DNA from: Parvivirga hydrogeniphila
GTDB lineage: Bacteria > Actinomycetota > Coriobacteriia > Anaerosomatales > Anaerosomataceae
NCBI RefSeq assembly: GCF_023371205.1
Contig: NZ_JAMCCO010000002.1
Location: 187,501 to 251,500, forward strand
DNA: 64,000 bases
Direction of reading: 5' to 3'
Part shown: positions 52,957-63,313 of the stretch, in pieces
Position numbering within the stretch: position 1 is the first letter of the stretch
Layout of the letters: the number at the start of each line of letters is the position of its first letter
The notes under the pieces: model-generated
Databases searched by the model: none
Told to the model about the DNA's origin: nothing
What the model saw: only the letters and a program-made list of their open reading frames with translations
Translations under genes and position numbers: made by a program

Positions 52957-53754
52957 TCAGCCCTCCTCGGTTCGGGAGACCGCCGCACGGCGCGGGACTT
53001 CGACGGTGCGCGTCGCGCGCGGGAAGTCGGCGACGACCTCAGGCGCGTCGAAGGGGCGCTTCAGGACGACCTTCACGCGGCTCTCGTGGATCTCCACGAT
53101 GTTGTAGCACGCCTTCGCTTTGCCGCGCAGGCGGTAGGTGCACGCGGTGCCGGCGTTGACGACGACCATCTCTTCGAGCCTCCACACGTTCGGGACGTGC
53201 TTGTGCCCGCACAGCACCATGTCGCATCCGCAGTTGGTGAGGACGCGAAGCAGGTCGCCCGCGTCGTGCACGATGTTGCGCTCGCGTCCCGTTCCTGGCA
53301 CCGGGAGCAGGTGGTGGTGGAGCGCGGCGATCTTGAACTCCTCCGGCTCCGAGAAGCGCTCCTCGATCCACCGGTAGCGCTCACGACCGACGCGGCCCGT
53401 GTCCAGGTCGGGTTCCGACGAGTCGAGACCGACGATCCGCACGCCGTCGAACGCGATCTCGTTCGAGCGCGCGCCGAAGAGCTCCTCGAAGTGCATGTCG
53501 CCCACGTTGCGCGCGTCGTGGTTGCCTGGCAGCACCATCATCCGCGACACGCGGATGCGCGAAAGGAGCCGCTTGGCGGCCTTGAACTCCTGCCGGAACC
53601 CCATGTCCGTGAGGTCCCCCGTGACCACGACCGCGTCCGGTGCAAGTTCGTTGATCTCGTCGACCACGCGCGTCGCCAAGCTCGGTATGTGGTACTGCGA
53701 GCCGAGATGCAGATCGGATACCTGCACGATGATGATCGGGAAGCGGTCGGTCAC
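52957..53754 (-). CDS. Calcineurin-type metallophosphoesterase
   Basis: A 265-residue dinuclear metal phosphoesterase: VSDLHLGSQ (about 12-20), VVTGDLTDMGFRQEF (about 43-57), VLPGNHDARN (about 74-83), LHHHLLPVPG (about 146) and CGHKHVPN (about 181) give all five family motifs. It is similar to 3',5'-cyclic-nucleotide phosphodiesterases of the CpdA type, but the natural substrate is unknown. First gene of the operon with the two cDPG enzymes, so hydrolysis of a cyclic phosphate such as cDPG is a reasonable guess. Start GTG 53752-53754 after GGGAGGA. Confidence 0.9.
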   Translation of the reverse strand: MTDRFPIIIVQVSDLHLGSQYHIPSLATRVVDEINELAPDAVVVTGDLTDMGFRQEFKAAKRLLSRIRVSRMMVLPGNHDARNVGDMHFEELFGARSNEIAFDGVRIVGLDSSEPDLDTGRVGRERYRWIEERFSEPEEFKIAALHHHLLPVPGTGRERNIVHDAGDLLRVLTNCGCDMVLCGHKHVPNVWRLEEMVVVNAGTACTYRLRGKAKACYNIVEIHESRVKVVLKRPFDAPEVVADFPRATRTVEVPRRAAVSRTEEG

Positions 53755-53811
53755 GGAATCCTCCCGGTCGCACGCGGTGTGAGGGGGACATGGGAGCGGG
53801 GACGTGCGTCT

Positions 53812-53842
53812 ATTGTTCCCAGAACGGGGCCGCTTGCGTCAA
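53812..53842 (-). promoter_or_regulatory. Candidate promoter of the cDPG-rho operon
   Basis: TTGACG (53837-53842) and AACAAT (53812-53817) on the minus strand, 19 bases apart, 58 bases before the phosphoesterase start. The spacing is slightly long and the -10 is weak. Confidence 0.4.
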
Positions 53843-53850
53843 GTGGGATC

Positions 53851-54633
53851 TCACGCGCGGGCAGCCGAGCCGTTCGTCGCCTTGAGCCACATGGCTTCCC
53901 GGACAGCGGCCGCAACCAGCCCGAGCACGAGCCCCAGAAGCGACGCGGTCGCGACGGACGAGCCCCGGCGGCGGGCCGGTGCGACGTCTTTCGCAGAAAC
54001 GTTGCCGTTGTAGTAGTAGGTGGACCGCATCTGCCTGAGAGCGAGCTTGTCCTCGTACAGCTTCATGCGCATCTGCCACTGGGTGGCGACGATGTCGAGC
54101 GACAGCTCCGCGGTCCGCCGGCCAGAGGTACGGTTGTCGATGGCGCGCACCGCTGTCAGGCTCTTGTCCGTGTCCTCGATGCGCTGCTCGAGAGCGCGTA
54201 TCTCCGCACCGCCCATCTCGATGGCCCGCTCGGCAAGAACGGTGGCTGCGGCCGTCGCTGCCTGCACCGCCTCGCTCTCGTTGCGCGAACGGAACCGCAC
54301 GACCAGACGGCTCTGGGGATCGTCGAGCGTGTAGACCGCGAGCCCCGCCTTGAGCGCCTCGGTAGCCACGCCGGACGCCTCGGCCACGCGCGCCACGACG
54401 CTGTCCTTCTGCGCTTCTCGCATCACGTGGTCCGGCCTCGGCAGGTCGGGGTACTTCTGCAAGAAGCTCGAATCGATCGCGATGACCGCTTCGGCTTCGT
54501 ACATCGGCGTGCCAGGCCGGCTGGCGAACGCGAGCGCAAGCGAAGCTCCGATCAGCACCACCACGAGAGGGACCCACCACTCGCGTCGGACCACCGCGTC
54601 CCACGAACGCTCGTCGGGTTGTCGCTCGGTCAT
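53851..54633 (-). CDS. Wzz-like polysaccharide chain-length/co-polymerase protein
   Basis: 260 residues with the Wzz/PCP layout: a cytoplasmic start, first membrane segment WWVPLVVVLIGASLALAFA (about 19-37), a long periplasmic or extracellular coiled region (about 45-220, including a helix with MGGAEIRALEQRIEDTDKSL), and a second membrane segment VATASLLGLVLGLVAAAV near the C-terminus. There is no tyrosine kinase domain. ATG 54631-54633 overlaps the stop of the O-antigen-ligase-like gene (ATGA). Together they suggest control of exopolysaccharide assembly. Confidence 0.8.
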   Translation of the reverse strand: MTERQPDERSWDAVVRREWWVPLVVVLIGASLALAFASRPGTPMYEAEAVIAIDSSFLQKYPDLPRPDHVMREAQKDSVVARVAEASGVATEALKAGLAVYTLDDPQSRLVVRFRSRNESEAVQAATAAATVLAERAIEMGGAEIRALEQRIEDTDKSLTAVRAIDNRTSGRRTAELSLDIVATQWQMRMKLYEDKLALRQMRSTYYYNGNVSAKDVAPARRRGSSVATASLLGLVLGLVAAAVREAMWLKATNGSAARA

Positions 54634-56006
54634 CGGACGCTCGCTTCCTTGAAGCTCGCTGCGGCCGCGAACAGGCCGAACCAGATCCACAGGTACTCGA
54701 AGAACAGATAGTACTGGAAGAGGGACTCTACGACCAGGACGAGCGTCGCCGTTGACGCGGCAGCGGCGTACGGCTGCCATCCGGCGCGAGCCATCCGGCG
54801 ACCGGCGGCGACGGCGGCCGCGAAGCACGCCGCGAGCGCGAGCAGTCCCACGAGCCCGGTCTCCGCGACGAACGACACCGGGACCTGGTGCGGATGCGTG
54901 ATGCGCGGCAGCGCTCCGGGAAGGCGGTAGGCCGGGTACACGGTATCGTGCGCACCTAGCCCGATCCCAGCAGGCGCGTGCTCCACGAACATGCGCGCGT
55001 CGGACAGCGCCATGAGGTAGCGCGTGGAAAGCGAAGTCGCGCTCGCTGGCTGCAGGAGCTGTGCCATCCGCCCGTACACGCTTCTCGGAACGAACGGGGC
55101 GGCCGCGAGGACGACGACGAGCAGCGCAGCGGCCAGGACGTTCCGGCGCTTCGGAGGCGCAGTCGCCACGACGAACAGCGCCCCGATCGCAAGGCCGACG
55201 AGCGCAGATCGCGACGCCGTCACGAGCACGCCGGCTGCGCACACGCCTGCACCGGCCAGCCACGGCAGCGCCTCGCGCGCGCGCCTGGCATGCGCAGCCA
55301 ACGCAGCTGCAGCGACCGCGCACGCCGAGAGGTAACCGCCCAGGAAGTTCGGGTCGCGGAAGAACGCTGCGGGACGGACGATCTCGTTGGAGAGGCTCAG
55401 CCCTTGCACGGCAGCGCGGCCGATCCCGAGGCCCGGGAAGAGCAGCTGCACGAACGCGACCCCGGCCATCGCGCACCCGACCACGACCAGAACGGCGTGC
55501 ACCGCGCCGGCCCTGCGCGGCTTTGAAGCGGCGCTCGCGACCATCGCCGCGATTCCCCACATCAGCACGAGACGTGCACTCGTCGCAACGGTGAGCGCCG
55601 GGTCGGGCGAACCTGCAGCCGAGAGGAGGCCCGCGACGGGCAGTGCGGCCAACGCGGCGAGCAGCGGCGCTGCCGCCTTCGGCAGCTCAGGACCGCGCCC
55701 GAGCGAGCGGACGACCCATCCCGTGAGCGCGCCCGCAAGCGCCGCATGTCCCGGGGTGAGGGGCAGCCCGGCAGGGCCGAGGACCACCGCGTCGAACAGC
55801 GGAAGCAGGCACAGCCACACGAGCAGTCCTGCGTACGGCCAGACGACACCGATGGCGAACAGCACGACGGCCGGGAATCCGGCGGTCTGCGCCGCGCCGA
55901 GCGACCACTGCGGGCCCGCTGTCGCAGCCGCGGCCGCAGCGTACCCGCTCGCGAGCACGACAAGCGTGATACCGATGCGGCTCGCAAGCGGGCGTTCGGC
56001 AGGCAC
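54630..56006 (-). CDS. O-antigen ligase/polymerase-like membrane protein
   Basis: 458 residues, about eleven to twelve hydrophobic helices. The family's Wzy_C-type region is seen as NLGGYLSA-like FFRDPNFLGGYLSACAV (about 215) and the large loop LSTRYLMALSDARMFVEHAPAGIGLGAHDTVYPAY (key parts STRYLMALSDA, GIGLGAHDT, THPHQVPVSFVAETG, about 325-385). It may join or polymerise glycans on lipid carriers. GTG 56004-56006 follows GGAGG; the thrB stop is ten bases upstream. Placement inside the threonine operon is odd and may be only a shared transcript. Confidence 0.8.
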   Translation of the reverse strand: MPAERPLASRIGITLVVLASGYAAAAAATAGPQWSLGAAQTAGFPAVVLFAIGVVWPYAGLLVWLCLLPLFDAVVLGPAGLPLTPGHAALAGALTGWVVRSLGRGPELPKAAAPLLAALAALPVAGLLSAAGSPDPALTVATSARLVLMWGIAAMVASAASKPRRAGAVHAVLVVVGCAMAGVAFVQLLFPGLGIGRAAVQGLSLSNEIVRPAAFFRDPNFLGGYLSACAVAAAALAAHARRAREALPWLAGAGVCAAGVLVTASRSALVGLAIGALFVVATAPPKRRNVLAAALLVVVLAAAPFVPRSVYGRMAQLLQPASATSLSTRYLMALSDARMFVEHAPAGIGLGAHDTVYPAYRLPGALPRITHPHQVPVSFVAETGLVGLLALAACFAAAVAAGRRMARAGWQPYAAAASTATLVLVVESLFQYYLFFEYLWIWFGLFAAAASFKEASVR

Positions 56007-56016
56007 ACGTCCTCCT

Positions 56017-56937
56017 TCAGCGCGCAGCGTGGACAGACGCCCCGTGCCGGTCTCCGCTCATCACGAGCGCGCGGCGTCCAGGGGGGAGCTTCAGGCTCCC
56101 CGCTGCGCTCCGTGCTCGCTCAAGGGCGTCCGCGTCGTCCGAACCGGTGAAGATGCCGAGCACCGTCGGCCCCGCACCTGACAGGACCGCCGCGTCGGCA
56201 CCGGCCGCCAGCAACGCGGCGCGCGTCGCCCCTGCGTCGGGGACGAGCGCAGCGCGGTACCGTTCGTGCAAGAAGTCTTCCGCCCCCGCACGCACGAGCT
56301 CCCGCCGCCCCGTGGCCACGCCGAGGGCGAACAGCGCCGCCCGGGCCGCATTCGCGGCCGCGTCAGCGTGCGGCACCGTGGCGGGCAGCGCTCGCCGCGC
56401 CTCGGCCGTGGGCAGCTCGCGCTCGCTCAGCGCCGCGATGACGGCCAGGCCGATCGCCGGCTCGAAGTGCTCAGCCACGAACCCATCGGCCTCGCGATGC
56501 GCTATCACGAAGCCGCCGTGAAGCGCCGCGGCCGCGTTGTCGGCGTGTCCCTCGATCCCGCTCGCGAGCTGCAGTATCTCGCGAGCCGAGAGACCTGCGC
56601 CGACAAGCCCGTCCGCGAGCAGCAGCCCGCCGACGATCGCGGCAGCCGACGAGCCGAGGCCCTTGCCGACGGGGATCCGGTTCTGGCAGCGGACGTGCGC
56701 AGCGCCGCGGAACCCCACCGCATCGAAGACGCGTTTCGCCGCCACCACGACGAGGTTGCGCTCGTCGCGCGCGAGCTCGCTTTCGCCCTCTCCCGCGACT
56801 TCCACCGTCCACTCGTCGGCGAGCTCGGCTTCGAAGACGTCGCTGAGATCGAGCGCGAGCGCGAACGCATCGAACCCAGGCCCGAGGTTCGCCGAGGTGG
56901 CCGGAACGCTCGCGGTGGCTCTCGCCGGTCCGTTCAC
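56017..56937 (-). CDS. thrB: Homoserine kinase
   Basis: GHMP-family kinase that phosphorylates homoserine on the way to threonine, 306 residues from GTG 56935-56937, overlapping the hom stop (GTGA). Motifs: VPATSANLGPGFDAF (about 11-25), the ATP loop RIPVGKGLGSSAAAIVGG (about 87-104) and the C-terminal VLSGAGPTVLGI. No thrC is adjacent in this window. Confidence 0.97.
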   Translation of the reverse strand: MNGPARATASVPATSANLGPGFDAFALALDLSDVFEAELADEWTVEVAGEGESELARDERNLVVVAAKRVFDAVGFRGAAHVRCQNRIPVGKGLGSSAAAIVGGLLLADGLVGAGLSAREILQLASGIEGHADNAAAALHGGFVIAHREADGFVAEHFEPAIGLAVIAALSERELPTAEARRALPATVPHADAAANAARAALFALGVATGRRELVRAGAEDFLHERYRAALVPDAGATRAALLAAGADAAVLSGAGPTVLGIFTGSDDADALERARSAAGSLKLPPGRRALVMSGDRHGASVHAAR

Positions 56938-58223
56938 AGGCGCTCCACCCTGATCACGCTGGCGACGGCCTCGACCTTCTCGAGGCCCGCGATCTCGTCG
57001 AGGGCCGCTCGCACCGCGCGTTCCGAGGCCTCGTGGGTGAGCCACACGATCTCAGCAGACGCATCGCCGACCGCGCGCTTCTGGATCACTGACGCGAGCG
57101 AGACGCCGTGCTTGCCGAAGACCGCGGCGACAGACGCCAGCACGCCCGGCTCGTCCAAGACGTGCAGCCTGACGTAGTACCCCGTGACGAGCTCGCCGAG
57201 CTCGCGCACTGGCAAGTCCTCGGAGCAGGTGCAGCCCACGAGCGCGACGCAGCCCGTCTGCATGTGCCGCGCGACCTCGATCACGTCGCCGACCACCGCA
57301 GAGGCGGCCGGCAGCGAGCCTGCGCCCTCGCCGAAGAACATCGTCTCGCCCACCGAGTCGCCGACCACGTAGATGGCGTTGTACACGCCAGAGACCTTCG
57401 CCAGCGGATGGTCGGCGCGTATCATCGCCGGATGCACGCGTACGTCGATGCCCCCAGGCGTCCGACGTGCGACGGCCAAGAGCTTGATCGCGTACCCCAT
57501 CTCCGCTGCGTACCCGATGTCGACCGGCTCGATCGAGCGGATGCCCTCCGCTGGGACCTGGCTGAACGTCACCCGCGAGTTGAACGCGATCGATGCGAGG
57601 ATGGCGATCTTGGCGGCGGCGTCCAGGCCATCCACGTCCGCGGTCGGATCGGCCTCGGCGTACCCGCGCGCTTGCGCTTCTGCGAGCGCCTGCGCGTAGT
57701 CGAGCCCGTCTTCGGCCATGCGCGTGAGGATGTAGTTGGTGGTGCCGTTGACGATGCCGTACACCGCCTCGATCTCGTTGCTCACGAGCGAGCGCTTGAG
57801 CGGCAAGATGATGGGGATGCCGCCGCCCACCGCCGCCTCGAACATGATGTCGACGCCTGCCTGCTCGGCGGCCGCCATGACCTCCTGCCCGTGCGCGGCC
57901 ATGAGCGCCTTGTTGGCGGTGACGACGCTCTTGCCGGCCTTGAGCGCGCCGAGCACCACCTCGCGCGCCGCACCGGTCCCCCCGATGAGCTCGATGACGA
58001 TGTCGAGACCGGGGTCTGCGAGAAGATCGGCTGCATCAGTGGTGCACGCCTCGGCCGGCAGACCGAGCTCGGCGAACCGCTCAGGATTGCGATCGGCGAA
58101 CCGCGCAAGCACGACGTCGACGCCGGCCCGCGTGACGAAGTCGTCGCGATGCCGTCGGAAGATCTCGACCACGCCGCTGCCGACGGTGCCGAGACCCACG
58201 AGCCCGACTCGGATGGTGCGCAT
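56934..58223 (-). CDS. hom: Homoserine dehydrogenase
   Basis: Reduces aspartate semialdehyde to homoserine, 429 residues. Rossmann start VGLVGLGTVGSGVVEIF (about 6-22), substrate region GIVNGTTNYILTRM (about 155) and ADVDGLDAAAKIAILA with the catalytic Asp/Lys (about 196-211), and a C-terminal ACT domain (from about 345, RLHVLDEPGVLASVA) for feedback by threonine. Starts 72 bases after the lysA stop; coupled to thrB. Confidence 0.97.
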   Translation of the reverse strand: MRTIRVGLVGLGTVGSGVVEIFRRHRDDFVTRAGVDVVLARFADRNPERFAELGLPAEACTTDAADLLADPGLDIVIELIGGTGAAREVVLGALKAGKSVVTANKALMAAHGQEVMAAAEQAGVDIMFEAAVGGGIPIILPLKRSLVSNEIEAVYGIVNGTTNYILTRMAEDGLDYAQALAEAQARGYAEADPTADVDGLDAAAKIAILASIAFNSRVTFSQVPAEGIRSIEPVDIGYAAEMGYAIKLLAVARRTPGGIDVRVHPAMIRADHPLAKVSGVYNAIYVVGDSVGETMFFGEGAGSLPAASAVVGDVIEVARHMQTGCVALVGCTCSEDLPVRELGELVTGYYVRLHVLDEPGVLASVAAVFGKHGVSLASVIQKRAVGDASAEIVWLTHEASERAVRAALDEIAGLEKVEAVASVIRVERL

Positions 58224-58295
58224 ACGTTCCTCCAGACGACGGATGTCCTCGCGGGTATTGTACCGGAGCCGCAGCGCTCGGCCGCCGCCAGCCGC

Positions 58296-59660
58296 TCAGC
58301 CGAGGTCGGTCGCCATGAGGTCGTCGTACGTCTCGCGGCGCACCGACCACCGCCACGACCCGTCGCGCACGAACACGATGCCCGGTCGGACCTGCTTGTT
58401 GTAGTTGCTCGACATCGAGTAGCAGTACGCGCCCGTGGCGCACACGCACACGACGTCGCCCACCTCCGGCTCTTGCAGCGGCGCGTCACGGACCACCACG
58501 TCGCCGCTCTCGCAGTGCTTCCCAGCGATGGTGACCACCACGGAGCGCGGCCGGTCGGCCTTGTTCGCGACGAGGGCCTCGTAGTGCGCGTCGTACAGCG
58601 ACGTCCGGATGTTGTCGCTCATGCCGCCGTCGACCGCCACGTACGTGCGGATGCCCGGGATCTCCTTGATGGCCCCGACCGTGTACAGCGTCACACCGGC
58701 GTTCGCCACGATGCTTCTGCCCGGCTCGACCGCCATGCGCGGCACCGCCAGGCCGTGCTTCTCGCACTCCTCCTTGATGCCGTCGACGACGACCTTGCCG
58801 AAGTCCTTGATCGACGAGGGCTCGTCCGGCACGCCGTACTTCACGCCGAGCCCGCCGCCCACGTCCAGCATCTGCACGACCGCACCGGTGCGGTCGCGGA
58901 TCTCGCGCATGAACGCCACCATCACCTCGATGGCCTTCGCGAAGCTCTTGAGCGCAAAGATCTGGCTGCCGATGTGCATGTGCAGCCCATCGAAGTCCAC
59001 GCCAGGAAGCGCGAGCGCCCGCTCGACCGCCTCCATCGCGAGCCCTTGGTTCAGCCCGAAGCCGAACTTCGAGTCCTCGGCGCCCGTCATGATGAAGTCG
59101 TGGGTGTCCGCCGCGATGCCGGGCGTGACGCGGATGAGCACCTTCTGCGTGAGGCCGCGTTCGACGGCCATCGCAGAGATGCGTTCCAGCTCCACGAAGT
59201 TGTCGACCACGATGCGGCCGACCCGCGCATCCAGGCACTCGGCGAGCTCCTGCGGCGTCTTGTTGTTGCCGTGCACCTGCACGCGCTCAACCGGGAAGCC
59301 CGCACGAAGCGCGTACGCGAGCTCGCCGCCGGACGCGCACAGCAAGCAGCAGTCCTCTTCCTCGATGATGCGCACCATGGCGAGCGTGAGGAAGGCCTTG
59401 CCCGCGTACACCACGTCCACGTCAGGCCAGTGGTAGCGTGTCCAGCGCACGTACTCGCGGAGCTGGTGCCGGATGGTGGCCTCGTCCATCACGTACAGCG
59501 CCGTGCCGGCCTCGCGCGCGAGCGCGACAGTGTCCACCCCGCCGATCCACAGGTGCCCGTCGCGCACCTCTGCGGTCATCGGCAGCACCGCTGCGAGGTC
59601 GGCGGCGGTGCGCTGGTCGGGCTCTGCCGGCGGACGTGGCGCGGACGGTCGTGCGGACAT
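58296..59660 (-). CDS. lysA: Diaminopimelate decarboxylase
   Basis: PLP enzyme, last step of lysine synthesis, 454 residues. PLP lysine in DVVYAGKAFLTL (about 87), HGNNKTPQEL (about 129), HMHIGSQIF (about 228), DVGGGLGVKYG (about 270), EPGRSIVANAG (about 320) and the catalytic CESGDVV (about 390). An N-terminal extension of about 25 residues is Pro/Ala-rich. ATG 59660 follows GAAGGAGG; ten bases after the argS stop. Confidence 0.97.
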   Translation of the reverse strand: MSARPSAPRPPAEPDQRTAADLAAVLPMTAEVRDGHLWIGGVDTVALAREAGTALYVMDEATIRHQLREYVRWTRYHWPDVDVVYAGKAFLTLAMVRIIEEEDCCLLCASGGELAYALRAGFPVERVQVHGNNKTPQELAECLDARVGRIVVDNFVELERISAMAVERGLTQKVLIRVTPGIAADTHDFIMTGAEDSKFGFGLNQGLAMEAVERALALPGVDFDGLHMHIGSQIFALKSFAKAIEVMVAFMREIRDRTGAVVQMLDVGGGLGVKYGVPDEPSSIKDFGKVVVDGIKEECEKHGLAVPRMAVEPGRSIVANAGVTLYTVGAIKEIPGIRTYVAVDGGMSDNIRTSLYDAHYEALVANKADRPRSVVVTIAGKHCESGDVVVRDAPLQEPEVGDVVCVCATGAYCYSMSSNYNKQVRPGIVFVRDGSWRWSVRRETYDDLMATDLG

Positions 59661-59670
59661 CGGGCCTCCT

Positions 59671-61374
59671 TCACATCCTCACGGGCGCACTCACGCCGAG
59701 AAGGCCGAGCGCGGCCGCGATCGCGAGCCGCGTCGCGTCGCACAGCGCCAGCCGCGCAGCGCTGAGCGCAGGCGCCTCGGGGTCGACGACGCGGCAGACC
59801 GTGTAGAACTGATGGAACGCGGTGGCGAGGTCCTCTGCGTAGCGCGTGATGCGATGCGGAGCCCGCTGCTCGGCCGCACCCGCCGCGACTTCCGGGAACT
59901 CCGCGATCTTGCGCAGCAGCGCGAGCTCGGCGTCCTCTGAGAGCAGCGCCAGGTCGACGTCTGCGGGCACGAGACGCGCCGCGAGCGCGTCGACGTCGGA
60001 CGCCCCTTCCTCGCCGGCCGCCTTCCGCAAGATCGAGCAGATGCGAGCGTGGGCGTATTGCACGTAGAACACCGGGTTCTCGTTGGTCTGCTGCTTCGCA
60101 AGCCCGATGTCGAAGTCGAGCGATTGGTCGGTCGAACGACGGAGGAAGAAGTAGCGGGCCGCGTCAGCGCCGACTTCGTCGAGCAGCTCCTCGAAGGTGA
60201 CCATCTCGCCCGTCCGCTTGCTCATGCGCACGACTTCGCCGTTGCGGAACAGGTTGACCATCTGCCCGATGATGACCTCGAGCTGTCCAGGGAAGCCGAG
60301 GGCAGAGCACGCCGCTTCCATGCGCTTGACGTACCCGTGGTGGTCGGCGCCCCACAGGTCGATGACGCGGTCGAAGCCGCGCACGCCGAACTTGTCCCAG
60401 TGGTACGCGACGTCTGCCGCGAAGTACGTGTACGAGCCGTCGGCCTTCACCAGCACGCGGTCCTTGTCGTCTCCGAACGACGTCGAGCGGAACCACACCG
60501 CGCCTTCGTGCTCGTAGACGTGGCCGGCCTCGCGAAGCCGCCCGATCGCGCGCTCGATCTCGCTCGGGCCTCCGTCTGGCGCTGGAGCGTGCAGCGCGCG
60601 CTCCGAGAACCACACGTCGAAGTCGACGCCGAACGCGTGCAGCACGCGCTTGAGGTGCTCGAGCACCTGGGTGTACGCGCGCTCCTTGAAGTGCGCCTCG
60701 CGCTCCGCGGCCGGCCGATCGGCCCACGCCTCGCCTTCGTCCTCGAAGATCTCTCGGGCGATGTCGGTGATGTAGGCGCCGCGATAGCCGTCCTCTGGGA
60801 ACTGCACCTCGCGGCCGCAGAGCTCCATGTAGCGGGCAGAGACGCTCGCAGCGAAGATGTCCATCTGCACGCCGGCGTCGTTCACGTAGAACTCGCGCTC
60901 GACGTCGTAGCCGGCGTGCTCGAGCAAGCGGGCGATGCTGTCCCCGAGCGCGGCCCAGCGGCCGTGCCCGACGTGCATCGGACCGACCGGGTTCGCCGAC
61001 ACGAACTCCACCTGCACACGCTCGCCCCGGGGCGGCTGCGCGCCGTACCGCTCGCGCTCGCGGCGGACCCGCTCGACCTCGCGCTGGAACACTGCAGGAG
61101 CGAGACGGACATTGATGAAACCAGGGCCCGCGACCTCGACGGACGCGATGTCCGGATGCTCAGCGATGCGAGCGGCGATGAGCGTCGCAAGGTCGCGCGG
61201 GGGCCGGCCGGCCGCTTTCGCGGACTTGAGCGCCACGTTCGTCGCCCAGTCGCCGTGCGACGGGTCGCGCGGCCGTTCGACCTCGATGGTGGGCGGCTCG
61301 GCGAACGAGACATCCCCGGCTTCGATTGCGCGCGCTACGGCCTGCGCGAGCATGCGTTCGACGACGTCACGCAC
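59671..61374 (-). CDS. argS: Arginyl-tRNA synthetase
   Basis: Class I synthetase, 567 residues. N-terminal Add-1 domain, HIGH motif in ANPVGPMHVGHGRW (about 127-140), the KMSKS-equivalent VRMSKRTGEMVTF (about 365), and C-terminal DALR anticodon-binding domain (from about 450, VQYAHARICSILR). Start GTG 61372-61374 after AGGAGAG. Head of an argS-lysA-hom-thrB run, an order seen in several Gram-positive lineages. Confidence 0.97.
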   Translation of the reverse strand: MRDVVERMLAQAVARAIEAGDVSFAEPPTIEVERPRDPSHGDWATNVALKSAKAAGRPPRDLATLIAARIAEHPDIASVEVAGPGFINVRLAPAVFQREVERVRRERERYGAQPPRGERVQVEFVSANPVGPMHVGHGRWAALGDSIARLLEHAGYDVEREFYVNDAGVQMDIFAASVSARYMELCGREVQFPEDGYRGAYITDIAREIFEDEGEAWADRPAAEREAHFKERAYTQVLEHLKRVLHAFGVDFDVWFSERALHAPAPDGGPSEIERAIGRLREAGHVYEHEGAVWFRSTSFGDDKDRVLVKADGSYTYFAADVAYHWDKFGVRGFDRVIDLWGADHHGYVKRMEAACSALGFPGQLEVIIGQMVNLFRNGEVVRMSKRTGEMVTFEELLDEVGADAARYFFLRRSTDQSLDFDIGLAKQQTNENPVFYVQYAHARICSILRKAAGEEGASDVDALAARLVPADVDLALLSEDAELALLRKIAEFPEVAAGAAEQRAPHRITRYAEDLATAFHQFYTVCRVVDPEAPALSAARLALCDATRLAIAAALGLLGVSAPVRM

Positions 61375-61479
61375 CTGCGGCTCTCCTTCGTCCTGGCTTC
61401 CGTGTGGCTGTCCAGGATACCGCAGGGACCACCTGACACCAAATGGCGAGAGCCGCGCCTTCGCGTCGGGCGGGCGTGC

Positions 61480-61940
61480 CTACCGGTGGTACGGCTCGCC
61501 GCGCACGATGCGGAAGGCGCGGTAGACCTGCTCCAGCAACACGACGCGCGCGAGCTGGTGCGGCAGCGTCATCTTCCCGAGCGACAGCACCTCGTCGGCC
61601 CGCTCGAGCACGGACGCGTCGAGGCCCGCGCTCCCGCCCACGACGAACGCCAGGGTCGAGCGGCCGCCGAGCCCGAGCGCCGACAGCCAGGACGCGAACT
61701 CCTCGGAGGTGCGTTGCGCTCCGCCGGCATCCAGCGCGACCACGTGCGCGCCATCGGGAAGCGCGCGCAGCACGCCTTCTGCCTCCGCACGCCGCGCACG
61801 CTCCTCCCCGCTCGCGAGGTCGCGATCGGGGACCTCGATCTCGCGCAGGTCCGCGTACGGCCGCAGCCGCTTGAGGTACTCGTCGGCCGCCGCGCGGAAG
61901 TACGGCTCTTTGAGCTTCCCGACCGCGACGATGGCGATCC

Positions 61941-61944
<4 letters not shown>
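61480..61944 (-). CDS. rlmH: 23S rRNA pseudouridine-1915 N3-methyltransferase
   Basis: SPOUT-class methyltransferase acting on assembled ribosomes, 154 residues. Family features: N-terminal VAVGKLKEPYFR, the SAM knot region LAFVVGGSAGLDASV (about 97-111) and the C-terminal LPHQLARVVLLEQVYRAFRI followed by GEPYHR (HQL and YHR signatures). ATG overlaps the htrA stop (ATGA). Confidence 0.97.
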
Positions 61945-63161
<1,217 letters not shown>

Positions 63162-63313
63162 CTGCCACCTCCGAGAAGCGAACGGTGCATCTCTCGCGCT
63201 GTTGTGTCCGCGCGAACGATGATACCCCCCCGCACGAGCGTAGCGCAGGCGGCTTCCCAAGCTCTTCACTGAATCTTCGCGGCCTGGACAGAGCTGGCGT
63301 GGATCGGGAGGCC

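Noticed and set aside
61375-61479. T-box or other leader before argS, valS, thrS or tyrS
   Set aside because: No GGTGGTACCGCG-like element was found in the upstream gaps; only pheST has it.
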